A stretch of 64,000 nt of DNA from Planococcus sp. MSAK28401 (lineage in GTDB: Bacteria > Bacillota > Bacilli > Bacillales_A > Planococcaceae), in NCBI RefSeq assembly GCF_018283455.1, contig NZ_JAAMTH010000001.1, positions 3,143,501 to 3,207,500 of the forward strand. The letters run 5' to 3'. A program made the translations under genes and the position numbers. This document shows, piece after piece, positions 1 to 7,985 of the stretch; position 1 is the stretch's first letter; each line of letters begins with the position of its first letter. Under the pieces are notes generated by a model, which was given only the letters and a program-made list of their open reading frames with translations, did not search any database and had not been told where the DNA came from.

Positions 1-311
1 AAGAACAAGCCGACGACCGGCTGGCGGTAAATATAGAAAAACCCTAAAAAGCTCCCAATCAGCATAATGCCGAAGAATGTCAGAAATTCATTTAAATTGC
101 TGACCGGCGCATGGCCTGCTGCTACCCAGCGCAAAATAAAATAACCAAGCTGCGCGGCAAACCCGACAATCGTTAAGCCCATCGCAATTTTCACACCCGA
201 CTGCTTTTTCGATTTTACAGCTACTCCAAATGGGATGATGGCGATTAAAAATACAATAAATGAGAAGAACAAGAATGAACTGCTTAACGAAACCAACGCT
301 TCTGTAGACAT
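1..311 (-). CDS. resC: Cytochrome c biogenesis protein CcsB/ResC, N-terminal part
   Basis: The first about 103 residues of a polytopic membrane protein; the rest lies beyond the left edge. The start follows an AGGAA ribosome-binding site. Visible are a hydrophobic helix at about residues 9-30, a second at about 42-62, and a segment reading GHAPVSNLNEF followed by FFGIML, which is the signature style of the CcsB/CcsA/CcmC family. ResC works with ResB to move and attach haem to apocytochrome c on the outer face of the membrane. ResA and ResB would be expected outside the window, so the operon context cannot be checked. Confidence 0.75.
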   Translation of the reverse strand, partial: MSTEALVSLSSSFLFFSFIVFLIAIIPFGVAVKSKKQSGVKIAMGLTIVGFAAQLGYFILRWVAAGHAPVSNLNEFLTFFGIMLIGSFLGFFYIYRQPVVGLF

Positions 312-573
312 ATAGATATTCCTCCAAATCGAATAATATCGTTCGAATATTTATTCCAATAATACCATTTTTTTCAACCTGCATAAGCGACTATTATGTG
401 TCTATTGCTCCTCAGCATTTTTAGTGAGCAAACCAAAACTTGCTGAAAGACCTTTAATGCGTAGTTCAAGTTTCTTTTCCAAAACTACTGATATCCAGAC
501 GCGAAGACATGATATAGTCAAAAGGTCCGATGCAAAAGCCGGATATCCATTACGAGTTTAGGAGGCGTTCATT

Positions 574-630
574 ATGACAAACACAACTATCTTCATTATC
601 CATGACTGCAAGGGGATAGCGCCGAATTGA
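574..630 (+). CDS. Possible 18-codon leader peptide before the polyamine-type acetyltransferase
   Basis: A short ORF starting MTNTTIFIIHDCKG with a strong GGAGG ribosome-binding site 8 nt upstream. It ends 42 nt before the acetyltransferase start. Its 3' half contains a GGGGATAGCG segment able to pair with the anti-Shine-Dalgarno strand downstream. I recognise no protein family. It could be a regulatory leader peptide or a chance ORF; the strong ribosome-binding site favours translation. Confidence 0.4.
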   Translation: MTNTTIFIIHDCKGIAPN

Positions 631-668
631 CCTGGCTCGTTCGCGTTCCCCGAAATTCGAAAGGGGAA
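612..668 (+). promoter_or_regulatory. Possible translational attenuator: competing helices at the acetyltransferase SD
   Basis: TTCCCC at 646-651 is complementary to GGGGAA at 663-668, which is the ribosome-binding site of the next gene. The same strand, extended to CGCGTTCCCC (642-651), can instead pair with GGGGATAGCG at 612-621 inside the leader ORF (5 + 3 bp around a 2x2 loop). The two helices exclude each other, so ribosome movement on the leader could switch access to the start. Pairing was found by eye. Confidence 0.4.
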
Positions 669-672
669 AACT

Positions 673-1128
673 ATGAAACTGACAAATGTAAGCATTACTG
701 AAGTGAACGTTAATAACTGGTACGCCTGCTGCGAACTGGAAGTGGCCGATGAGCAGAAAAGCTATATGGAACCGAATGCGGTGTCCATCGCCCAATCCAA
801 GTTCGAACCGAGCCTGCGCCCATATGTAATTTGTGCAGACGGGCAAACAGTGGGATTTTTGATGTTCAACTCGGTTCCTGAAGAATTGGATGGCTATTGG
901 ATCTACCGCATCATGGTCGATCAAGCATACCAAGGACAAGGAATTGGAAAAGCTGCTACGACATTAATACTCTCGGAAATGGCTGATGCCTTCGGGGCCA
1001 AAAAAGTGATCGTTGGCTATCACCCTGAAAACGCCGGAGCCCATCACTTGTATAAAAGCTTAGGCTTTGAAGATCACGGGCACCGCTTCGGTAAAGAAAT
1101 GGCTGTAGTGAAGCAATTGGTTGATTAA
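673..1128 (+). CDS. GNAT acetyltransferase, spermine/spermidine (BltD-like) type
   Basis: A 151-residue single-domain GNAT enzyme that transfers acetyl from acetyl-CoA to an amine. The QGQGIGKAA loop at about residues 94-102 is the pyrophosphate-binding motif A, and ENAGAHHLYKSLGF is motif B. The segment EPNAVSIAQSKFEPSLRPY is typical of the polyamine/diamine N-acetyltransferases BltD and PaiA, so polyamine detoxification is the best guess. In Bacillus subtilis bltD sits beside an efflux pump gene, which is absent here. The start follows AAGGGGAA, a site that may be masked by upstream RNA pairing. Confidence 0.8.
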   Translation: MKLTNVSITEVNVNNWYACCELEVADEQKSYMEPNAVSIAQSKFEPSLRPYVICADGQTVGFLMFNSVPEELDGYWIYRIMVDQAYQGQGIGKAATTLILSEMADAFGAKKVIVGYHPENAGAHHLYKSLGFEDHGHRFGKEMAVVKQLVD

Positions 1129-1138
1129 TAAAGCGCAA

Positions 1139-1174
1139 AAGAGGCCGGACTGGGGCATCCCAGTCCGGCCTCTT
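1139..1174. terminator. Bidirectional terminator between converging genes
   Basis: A perfect 16-bp stem (AAGAGGCCGGACTGGG and its complement) around a GCAT loop, with short A and T runs on the two sides. It serves the acetyltransferase on the plus strand and the GNAT on the minus strand. Confidence 0.85.
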
Positions 1175-1176
1175 CT

Positions 1177-1716
1177 TTATGGATTCTGTATTTTATACAA
1201 AACATGCTTTCTTAAAGGACTGCCTTCTGTAACGCGCGGATGCTCGAATTCCACTGCTTTCTCCATGCCGATCCGCTTAATGACAGTTTCAGACGGTGTG
1301 TTAATCGTTGAAGTAAACGAGTAGATTTCTTTTTTGCCAAGCTCATCGAATGCGTATGTCAGGCAAGCTTTCGCCCCTTCTGTTGCATAGCCTTTTTTCC
1401 AAAACTGCTGGTCCAAACGCCAGCCGATTTCGGTTGCGTCTTCAATTCCGATATCGAAATTGACATCCAATAAACCGATAAAGCCGATAAAAGCCCTGTC
1501 TTCTTTTCGCTCCACTGCCCAAAGCCCGTAGCCTTTCTCCTCAAAATGCGTTTCGATGCGGTCGATCAAGGCATCCGATTCGGTGCGGCTCAAGGTTTTC
1601 GGAAAGAACTCCATTACGTCAGGGTTGGCATTCAATGCCGCGAATGGTGCACGGTCAGACGCTTTCCACCGCCTGAATCCGAGCCGTTCGGATTCGAATA
1701 AATAGCCGTTCTCCAT
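1177..1716 (-). CDS. GNAT acetyltransferase, RimJ/RimL type
   Basis: A 179-residue protein of the Acetyltransf_3 (RimJ/RimL) group: a SERLGFRRW start, DATEIGWRLDQQFWKKGYATEG at about residues 92-113 as the acetyl-CoA loop (degenerate, WKKGYA), and NTPSETVIKRIGM as the last helix. Family members acetylate N-termini of ribosomal proteins or small amines; the substrate cannot be read here. It begins 12 nt after the small membrane protein gene upstream, with an AAAGGAAG ribosome-binding site, so the two are probably co-transcribed. Confidence 0.8.
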   Translation of the reverse strand: MENGYLFESERLGFRRWKASDRAPFAALNANPDVMEFFPKTLSRTESDALIDRIETHFEEKGYGLWAVERKEDRAFIGFIGLLDVNFDIGIEDATEIGWRLDQQFWKKGYATEGAKACLTYAFDELGKKEIYSFTSTINTPSETVIKRIGMEKAVEFEHPRVTEGSPLRKHVLYKIQNP

Positions 1717-1728
1717 CTAATCTTCCTT

Positions 1729-2019
1729 TCAAGCTTCTTTGTCGCTTGGCTTCTTTTCCTCTTCTACTAAAAAGTATTTTTCCCGCCATTCCCGATCTGT
1801 CGCCCTGAACAAAAACCCCAGTCCTAAAAAGAAGAAAATCAGGCTTAAAATGATTGGCACAGCCCCCACTTCCCATAAGGCTGATAAATACAGGCCGAAC
1901 TCTCCCGAATAGCCGGTTCCACTTAAATGCGGTGAATACACCGCCGCTGCAATCGACGTGAAGCCAAACAATAGAATACCTGAAATGACACCAATTCCGC
2001 CTGCAATCAATTCTCTCAT
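1729..2019 (-). CDS. Small membrane protein, unknown
   Basis: A 96-residue protein with two hydrophobic stretches (about residues 5-28 and 48-72) and a charged C-terminal tail rich in Glu and Lys, so probably a two-helix membrane protein with a cytoplasmic tail. The ribosome-binding site is AGGAGGTAA before ATG. I do not recognise a family. It lies between the protease terminator and a GNAT gene and probably forms a two-gene unit with the latter. Confidence 0.6.
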   Translation of the reverse strand: MRELIAGGIGVISGILLFGFTSIAAAVYSPHLSGTGYSGEFGLYLSALWEVGAVPIILSLIFFFLGLGFLFRATDREWREKYFLVEEEKKPSDKEA

Positions 2020-2045
2020 TATTTTACCTCCTATTTAGCTATAAA

Positions 2046-2079
2046 AAAACAGGCGTCCGGAATCCGAATCGCCTGTTTT
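2046..2079 (-). terminator. Terminator of the S8 protease gene
   Basis: The AAAACAGGCG and CGCCTGTTTT arms pair around a 14-nt loop, followed on the minus strand by a run of T. It lies just past the protease stop codon. Confidence 0.8.
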
Positions 2080-2085
2080 CCTGTC

Positions 2086-5000
2086 TTACTCGAACAATTG
2101 TTGGATGCTTTGCGTCGGCAAAGCGCCTTCACCGCCGAGGATGTAAATGCCGCTGACGGTTTTCAACTGTGTTTGAACTGTCTTCACTGTAGCTGCATTC
2201 GGGCCGTTCGGTGCAGTCAATACGAGTGGTGCTTTCGTTTTTGCTGCCAGTACGGATCCAGCGAGTGCATCCGGATAATTTGCGCCCGTCGACAAGTACA
2301 TGTTCTTGTTGTCGAAGGATGCTTTGAAATGAGTGATGATCGCACTGTTCGTTTCGTAGCGTGATGCGCCGGACAGGCGGACCGGGTTTTTAAGTTCTTT
2401 TGCTGTGTTGTCAGAAACAGCGCCTTTACCGCCAACGATGAAGGTTTTGCTATAAGCTTTCGCCGCCAAATGAGCTTTCACTTCTGCTGGCAAGCCGTTC
2501 GGTTTCGTCAGCAAGATCGGCATTTTCTGGCTTCCTGCGACCGGTGCGATCGACAAGGCATCAGCAAACGCTGAACCTGTCGCTACGACCGCTTGCGTCG
2601 AAGTCTTCATTTGTTTTGCGATATTGACGGACGTTTCGTAGCGATTTTTGCCGCTGATGCGTTTGATGCTTGTTGATTTAATGCCGAGTTCGTTCAGTTC
2701 CATTTCGACCATCGGGCTGATTGCGCCCTCTCCGCCGATCAATGTCACTTCTTTCACTTTCAAGCGTTTCAATTCATCTTTTACCGATTGTGGAATTGAA
2801 TCGGTTTTCGTCAAAAGCAATGGTGCGTTTTGATATGCCGCAAGCGGCGCAGCGCTCAAGGCATCCGGGAAATCGCCGCCTGTTGCAAGTACAGCTTTAC
2901 CGGATGTGCTCCAGCCTTTTTTCGATACTTCCACCGCTGTATCGTAGCGGCTTGCCCCGCTGATGCGGTCAGCGAGATTCCATTTATCGTCCAACGCAAG
3001 AATCGCTTGTGCGCCGTTCAAACGGCCCCAACCTGAGACAAGATCAAAGCCAGGAGCCAATTCTTTCATTTCGTACGGAAAATCTTCTTCAAAGAAAGGA
3101 TCTTCTTCAAAGAAAGGATCTTCCTCAAAACCAGGAGGAGCATCTTCTGCGATAAACTCAACGTCATCCGCCGAAGCCGTCAATACGTTCTCCAACTGGC
3201 CTGGCGTGAGATCCGGATTGATCGACTTCAAGACACCTGCAACTGCCGCGACATGCGGTGCTGCCATAGATGTTCCAGACATCAAGCTTACATTGCCATC
3301 CGGCATCAAACTCGGGATATCGGTACCTGGTGCAACCAGGTCAAGCCCTTCGCCGTAGCTCGAATAATCCGACACTAGGTCGATTTTATTCGTTGCGCCG
3401 ACAGCGATGGCGTATTTCGATGAAGCCGGGTAGGAAACTTCTTCCCATCCTTCATTTCCAGAAGCAGCGACAATCGTTACGCCGCGCTCGCTTGCATATC
3501 TCATGGCGTATTCCAAGACACGGCTATAACCGCCGCCAAGGCTCATGTTGATAATATCGGCACCTTGGTCCGTTGCGTACAGAATGCCGTATGCGATTTG
3601 TTCCGTGTCACCGTAACCTGATGCATCGAGCACTTTGACCGGCAGGATTTTCGTCGACTGGTTGATGCCCGTCATCGAATAATCATTGTCCGCTTCCGCT
3701 GCGATGATGCCGGAAACATGTGTGCCGTGGCCATAATCATCGAGTGCTTCATTATCATCATTGATGAAATCGTAGCCTGTGCTGATCATTTGGTTTTTCA
3801 AATCGGCCAGTGTGTAGTCAACCCCGGTATCGATGACCGCCGTGATGACTTCGGTTTGGCCTTTTTGTGCTGCCAGCGCAGTCATTTCCTCGAAATCGAT
3901 GTCAGCGTCTTTAATGCCGAAACCGTCACCGTTGTTTTCAAGAGACCATTGCTCATCATAATAGATATCTTCTGAATGAAGCTTGTATTGCTGAACCGGT
4001 TCGATAAAGTCGACTTCCGGCAAGTTTTCCAGTGATTGCAAAGTTTTATTCGTTGAAGCGGCTGACATGCCTGACTTCAAATCTACCACGAAGAACTGGT
4101 CAAATTTCGGTGCTTCAGCGTCAAACTCGGAAACCGATTGGATACCGGCTGTTCCGGCTTCCGCTTTCGTCAGCGTTTCGCCTTCTTTTACTTTCACGAT
4201 GACCTTATTGATCGAAGCGTCTTTTACGACATAAGGAGTCGGAAGCATGGCTGACATGACCGATTTTCCAGCCAGCTTGTTGATATTGATCGCTTGCCCT
4301 GCTGCTTCCACATCATCTTTCAAATTCGCAGGCGCTGTTTTCAACGCGAGCGCGTATAATTCGTTGATCGCTTTTTGATCAGCGGCAGTGATGGTCTTCG
4401 AGCTTTGGAAGCCATTTTCCGCAATGCTCGTGATCAAACCGTCGAGCTGCTTGAGGTTTTTCTTCAATGAATCGCGAACAGATGCATCCGTCATGGCCTG
4501 ATAGCCGATAAATGGTGCCATCTTATAGTAAAGCTTGGTCAATTCTTTGCCGCTTTCTGTTTGCGAAAGCACTTCGCCGCGGATGACGCGCAATTGGTCA
4601 AGCAGCGCCTGATCTCCAGCTGCGTCGCCCATGACAAGCTCAGCCGGGCATTGCTCGTCATTTGTCGGTTTTGATGCTTTCACCGTGACGCCGTCAAAGC
4701 CGATCGTATAGCTCGCTTCTTCCGCTTCGTCACCTTCAGTTACTTCCAACGGCAGCTCTTCAGCATAAGAAGATACTTTTACGTAGTAAGGGCCTTCCCA
4801 GGCGATTGGGAATTTCACAGTTGATTTCTTTTCTCCAAAGCTGTAGTTGCTGAACGGGTCAAAAGGCTGGTCTTCGGTCGCGCGTTCTGCGTCCGGGTAG
4901 ACGGTAAAGGTCAATTCATCATCTGACTGAAGGGAAACTTCAAAATGAGTATGCGCTGCGACTTGTGCAGGGTCCACATCGATCTTGTACCAACGTTCGT

Positions 5001-5157
5001 TGTCTTCTGCAGAAAACGTATCGCTTACGCTATCTCCTTGCACCAATGCATCTGCATCCACTAAATCTTCAGCTTGCGCCGTTTGTGTTGCCGGTAAAAC
5101 CCCAAAAAGTGATACACCCATCAAAAAACTCGTCGCAATCTTGAACGCGCGGTCCAT
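2086..5157 (-). CDS. Secreted subtilisin-like S8 protease with three cell-wall-binding repeats
   Basis: A 1023-residue exported protease. Residues 1-29 are a signal peptide ending AQA. An N-terminal pre-peptidase-like beta domain (about 40-160) and a helical segment (170-300) follow, then a propeptide-like stretch (315-392). The S8 catalytic domain spans about 400-665, with Asp443 (AVIDTG), His477 (HGTHVSG), Asn568 (SGNEG) and Ser630 (GTSMAAPH). Residues 725-1023 hold three cell-wall-binding type 2 repeats, each opening with R(I/L)SG..RY(D/E)T, which tether it to the wall. An acidic FFEED repeat lies between the two parts. It appears monocistronic. It probably degrades extracellular protein or trims surface proteins; the substrate is unknown. 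Confidence 0.9.
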   Translation of the reverse strand: MDRAFKIATSFLMGVSLFGVLPATQTAQAEDLVDADALVQGDSVSDTFSAEDNERWYKIDVDPAQVAAHTHFEVSLQSDDELTFTVYPDAERATEDQPFDPFSNYSFGEKKSTVKFPIAWEGPYYVKVSSYAEELPLEVTEGDEAEEASYTIGFDGVTVKASKPTNDEQCPAELVMGDAAGDQALLDQLRVIRGEVLSQTESGKELTKLYYKMAPFIGYQAMTDASVRDSLKKNLKQLDGLITSIAENGFQSSKTITAADQKAINELYALALKTAPANLKDDVEAAGQAININKLAGKSVMSAMLPTPYVVKDASINKVIVKVKEGETLTKAEAGTAGIQSVSEFDAEAPKFDQFFVVDLKSGMSAASTNKTLQSLENLPEVDFIEPVQQYKLHSEDIYYDEQWSLENNGDGFGIKDADIDFEEMTALAAQKGQTEVITAVIDTGVDYTLADLKNQMISTGYDFINDDNEALDDYGHGTHVSGIIAAEADNDYSMTGINQSTKILPVKVLDASGYGDTEQIAYGILYATDQGADIINMSLGGGYSRVLEYAMRYASERGVTIVAASGNEGWEEVSYPASSKYAIAVGATNKIDLVSDYSSYGEGLDLVAPGTDIPSLMPDGNVSLMSGTSMAAPHVAAVAGVLKSINPDLTPGQLENVLTASADDVEFIAEDAPPGFEEDPFFEEDPFFEEDFPYEMKELAPGFDLVSGWGRLNGAQAILALDDKWNLADRISGASRYDTAVEVSKKGWSTSGKAVLATGGDFPDALSAAPLAAYQNAPLLLTKTDSIPQSVKDELKRLKVKEVTLIGGEGAISPMVEMELNELGIKSTSIKRISGKNRYETSVNIAKQMKTSTQAVVATGSAFADALSIAPVAGSQKMPILLTKPNGLPAEVKAHLAAKAYSKTFIVGGKGAVSDNTAKELKNPVRLSGASRYETNSAIITHFKASFDNKNMYLSTGANYPDALAGSVLAAKTKAPLVLTAPNGPNAATVKTVQTQLKTVSGIYILGGEGALPTQSIQQLFE
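3082..3135 (-). repeat. 18-bp tandem repeat coding for an acidic FFEED linker
   Basis: Two identical 18-bp units (ATCTTCTTCAAAGAAAGG on the plus strand) and a third diverged unit, in frame within the protease gene. They encode FEEDPF-type hexapeptides at about residues 677-693, directly after the catalytic domain. Confidence 0.85.
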
Positions 5158-5304
5158 CCTACCATCCCCATTTCAATTTTTTTACAATTACATTAAATCT
5201 ATTAAAGCACATCGGAAGACATAAAAATAGATGCTTTTAAAAATATTTTTTTGGGACTATTGATGTCTTTTTCTTCCAAAAGAATTGAACAGTCCCGCCA
5301 CAAT

Positions 5305-5344
5305 AAAAAAGGAGAAGACATGCTTGAGTCAGCACATCTTCTCC
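5305..5344 (-). terminator. Terminator of the DUF5996 gene
   Basis: On the minus strand a 13-bp stem starting GGAGAAGA, with two G-U pairs and an 8-nt loop, is followed by six T. It sits 13 nt past the stop codon. Confidence 0.8.
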
Positions 5345-5357
5345 CCAATATATCCCT

Positions 5358-6269
5358 TCATTTTTTCGCTGTCTGTTCAGGCATATCAAGCGGCGTAAAG
5401 TAATACGAACAATCCGGCCAGCCCAGTTCTTCGCTGAGAATGTCAAAAGTCGAGCGGAAAAATTCCTGCATCGCTTTTGTCGGACGTGGCGAGCCGGCGA
5501 CTTTATCAAGCATCAGGAAGTATTCGCTCAGCGAAGCTTCGAAATACGCATCTTTAGGTTTTAAACGCTCGCTGTCGAGTTCTTTGTTGACGAACGGATA
5601 CGGCAGCACGAAAAATGCCGGCACATCCACATTGGCGTCGCCAGTCCAGAATCCATATTCGATGAAATGTTCATCGAACGCCGCTTTTTCGATGACTTTG
5701 TCTTCCGGGTACGGCTGGCGGATGCCTGGCAAAATGAGCGACGAGACGTCAAACGTTCCCCAGAACAGCGCGGGCTTCATTTTTCGGGAGCGCAGCGGGC
5801 CGATAAACTTCAACTGTTCAGCAGCCGCAAAGTGAAATAGTTTGAGCCCCCGTATCGCTTGTTCCCAATTGAACGTCAGCGGCGTATCGTCTTCGTTAAG
5901 ATTGTTCTTATATGCCATCTCTTGCGGTTTCGGATTGATCTTCAAATGAATGCCTTTCGATGCCAACGCTTCGAAGATCTCTTCGAAATAAATTTTGATC
6001 GACTTGGCCGTTTCAAGCGCCACGGTCTGCACATTTCCTTCGACATTGATGAGGATGTGGCTTTCGTAAATATCCAAGTCGACTTGAAACGCCCGATCTT
6101 GATGGAATAATAAACCCGTCGTAAATCCGTTCGGTGTTATGGCTAGTGTCACATGCGCCCACTGAGGTTCTTGCTGGGCGGTTTCGAGTTTGATCTTGCC
6201 AAGGATCTGGGATAGCAAATGCAAAGTGAATTTCGTTTCAGCCCATTCGGAATGCTTGATCACGTCCAT
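5358..6269 (-). CDS. DUF5996 family protein
   Basis: A 303-residue soluble protein. It contains the DUF5996 pattern: an N-terminal WAETKFTLHLLSQILGKIKL, a central WEQA.RGLKLFHFAAAEQLKFIGP, then KPALFWGTFD and a C-terminal ASLSEYFLMLDKV. The function of the family is unknown. No signal peptide or membrane helix is evident. The gene stands alone between its own terminator and a divergent phosphoesterase gene. The family call rests on memory of the motif style. Confidence 0.65.
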   Translation of the reverse strand: MDVIKHSEWAETKFTLHLLSQILGKIKLETAQQEPQWAHVTLAITPNGFTTGLLFHQDRAFQVDLDIYESHILINVEGNVQTVALETAKSIKIYFEEIFEALASKGIHLKINPKPQEMAYKNNLNEDDTPLTFNWEQAIRGLKLFHFAAAEQLKFIGPLRSRKMKPALFWGTFDVSSLILPGIRQPYPEDKVIEKAAFDEHFIEYGFWTGDANVDVPAFFVLPYPFVNKELDSERLKPKDAYFEASLSEYFLMLDKVAGSPRPTKAMQEFFRSTFDILSEELGWPDCSYYFTPLDMPEQTAKK

Positions 6270-6498
6270 TTCCTTCTCCTCCTCTGGATTTCAAATCCAT
6301 AAGCGCCGGCAGTTTCTATTCCTCCTTATATTCGACGTATTTCCTTACTTTCCTATCCATCAGCCGTAGAGAAATTCAGGCTGGATTCCTTGTGTTTTAC
6401 CCATGAGCCATATTAGGCTGAAACAGAGTTTATACGGATAAAGTGGCGGGTAGCTACTATTTAGTCTAGAAAAACCGAAAAATCGTTGGGGGTCAAGA

Positions 6499-7404
6499 AT
6501 GAAGACAGTCAGAAATATAGCCATTGCACTTGTTATTCTATTCGTTTTCGTCGTCGCATATGGCTTGTTCGAACCCCGTTTGCTCGATGTGACACAAGAG
6601 CAAGCTGTCATCCCGAACCTTCCTGAGAATTGGGAAGGCCAGGAAATCGCAGTGCTGGGAGATTTTCAAATTGGATTATGGGGCGATAATGCCGACACGG
6701 TGGAAGAAGCCGTTGAAGAAATTATCGAAAGAGACCCAGCAGCCGTTTTAATGCTTGGCGATTTTATCTATCATCCGAAAAACGAGACGCAGAAGAAAAT
6801 AACCGAAAATATCGAAGCGTTAAAACCAATTGGCGAAGCTGATATTCCGGTGTACTCCGTTATGGGCAATCATGATTTCGGATTGAAGAAAAAGGACTCA
6901 CAACCATTAAACGAAGCTGCGACAAAACTGCGCCAGGCATTAAAGGAAATAGGCGTAGAAGTTTTACACAATGAATCTGCCCTGCTCGGTGTAGATGGGG
7001 ATGCTCTGCCTGATGTCTCAAAAGGACTTTACATTGCGGGGGTCGGTTCAAACTGGATGGGTGATGATTCTGCATCAGAAGCCCTGGAAGGAATCGCCAC
7101 TGATGCCCCGCGTATAGTGATGATGCACAACCCGAATTCTTTTGTGAAATTCCCGGCAAATTCGGCACCATTTTCTGTTGCTGGCCATACACATGGCGGC
7201 CAGATAAGACTTCCTGGCTTGCCCGGCTGGTCCTGGATGGACTTTACTTCAGAAGAAGAAAAGCATACGGATGGGTGGATTGAGAATTACGGCGCCGCTG
7301 GCAACCAGTTGTACGTAAACCGTGGAATCGGCATGAGCACAGTGCCGATCCGCATCAATGCTAAACCCGAACTGACGATTTTTACGTTAGTTTCTAAACA
7401 ATAA
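6499..7404 (+). CDS. Membrane-anchored metallophosphoesterase
   Basis: A 301-residue calcineurin-like phosphoesterase with one N-terminal membrane helix (about residues 5-22), so the catalytic domain probably faces outward. Metal-binding blocks are GDFQ (Asp55), LGDF (Asp88), GNHD (124-127), a His in MMHNP and GHTHGGQ near 230. The first block reads D-x-Q where the common form is D-x-H; a D-x-Q subfamily exists, so activity is likely kept. YkuE-like relatives act on lipids such as UDP-2,3-diacylglucosamine or on wall precursors, but the substrate cannot be told here. Confidence 0.8.
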   Translation: MKTVRNIAIALVILFVFVVAYGLFEPRLLDVTQEQAVIPNLPENWEGQEIAVLGDFQIGLWGDNADTVEEAVEEIIERDPAAVLMLGDFIYHPKNETQKKITENIEALKPIGEADIPVYSVMGNHDFGLKKKDSQPLNEAATKLRQALKEIGVEVLHNESALLGVDGDALPDVSKGLYIAGVGSNWMGDDSASEALEGIATDAPRIVMMHNPNSFVKFPANSAPFSVAGHTHGGQIRLPGLPGWSWMDFTSEEEKHTDGWIENYGAAGNQLYVNRGIGMSTVPIRINAKPELTIFTLVSKQ

Positions 7405-7418
7405 TCAACACTCTCTTA

Positions 7419-7464
7419 AAAAGCATCGCCATCTCCGAGTTTCGGGAGAAAGCTATGCTTTTTT
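7419..7464 (+). terminator. Terminator of the metallophosphoesterase gene
   Basis: A long interrupted stem, outer AAGCAT/ATGCTT and inner CTCCGA/TCGGGAG, followed by six T. Confidence 0.75.
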
Positions 7465-7492
7465 ATACTATGCCGAAAAAACAACGTAAAAA

Positions 7493-7520
7493 AAGACTGA
7501 ACCTTTAAGGATCCAGTCTT
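7493..7520 (-). terminator. Terminator of the pepF-GNAT operon
   Basis: AAGACTG and CAGTCTT arms with further weak inner pairs. The minus-strand continuation is a run of T. It lies 18 nt beyond the GNAT stop. Confidence 0.7.
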
Positions 7521-7538
7521 AGCGTATCGGTTGATTAG

Positions 7539-7985
7539 CTATCTTTCCCAATAAATCGTTGCATCCGTTTCTTGCGCTCTTTTCATCTTAGCTTTTTCAA
7601 GCACGCGAATGGATGCTTGATTGGAGCGCTCGGTTTCGGCAATCACTTTTTCTACCTTTTCGTTTGCCAGCGCCCATTCGATCAAAGCGTTCATCGCTTC
7701 GCTCGCATAGCCTTTATTCCAATATTGCTCGAGCAACCCATATCCTATCTCCACTTGCCGCTGGTCATCAGGTTTGCCTTTAAACCCGCCATCCCCGATT
7801 ACCTGGCCATCTAACTTTCGGATAATCAGCCAGCTTCCCCATGCAAACAGGCTGGGGTCTTCCAGCAACTCTTGTAAATGACGATCAATTTCCGGCCCGT
7901 TGTCGTACTGCTGGTTTTGAAGCAGCTGAGTCACTTCAGCGGTGCAAGGAATGATTTCCAATCGTTCAGTTTCTAGTTTCTTCAT
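7539..7985 (-). CDS. GNAT acetyltransferase
   Basis: A 148-residue RimJ-type GNAT: LETERLEIIPCT start, RQVEIGYGLLEQYWNKGYASEA (acetyl-CoA loop, about residues 76-97) and SNQASIRVLEKAKM at the end. Its ATG overlaps the pepF stop by 4 nt, so the two genes are translationally coupled. That coupling suggests a linked role such as modifying peptides or amino acids released by the peptidase, but this is inference from position only. Confidence 0.75.
   Translation of the reverse strand: MKKLETERLEIIPCTAEVTQLLQNQQYDNGPEIDRHLQELLEDPSLFAWGSWLIIRKLDGQVIGDGGFKGKPDDQRQVEIGYGLLEQYWNKGYASEAMNALIEWALANEKVEKVIAETERSNQASIRVLEKAKMKRAQETDATIYWER

Noticed and set aside
88-384. 98-codon minus-strand frame overlapping the left-edge gene
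   Set aside because: A different frame of the same strand gives a clear CcsB/ResC protein with a proper SD and start.
5237-5509. 90-codon minus-strand frame near the DUF5996 end
   Set aside because: Overlaps the DUF5996 gene out of frame and runs through its terminator.
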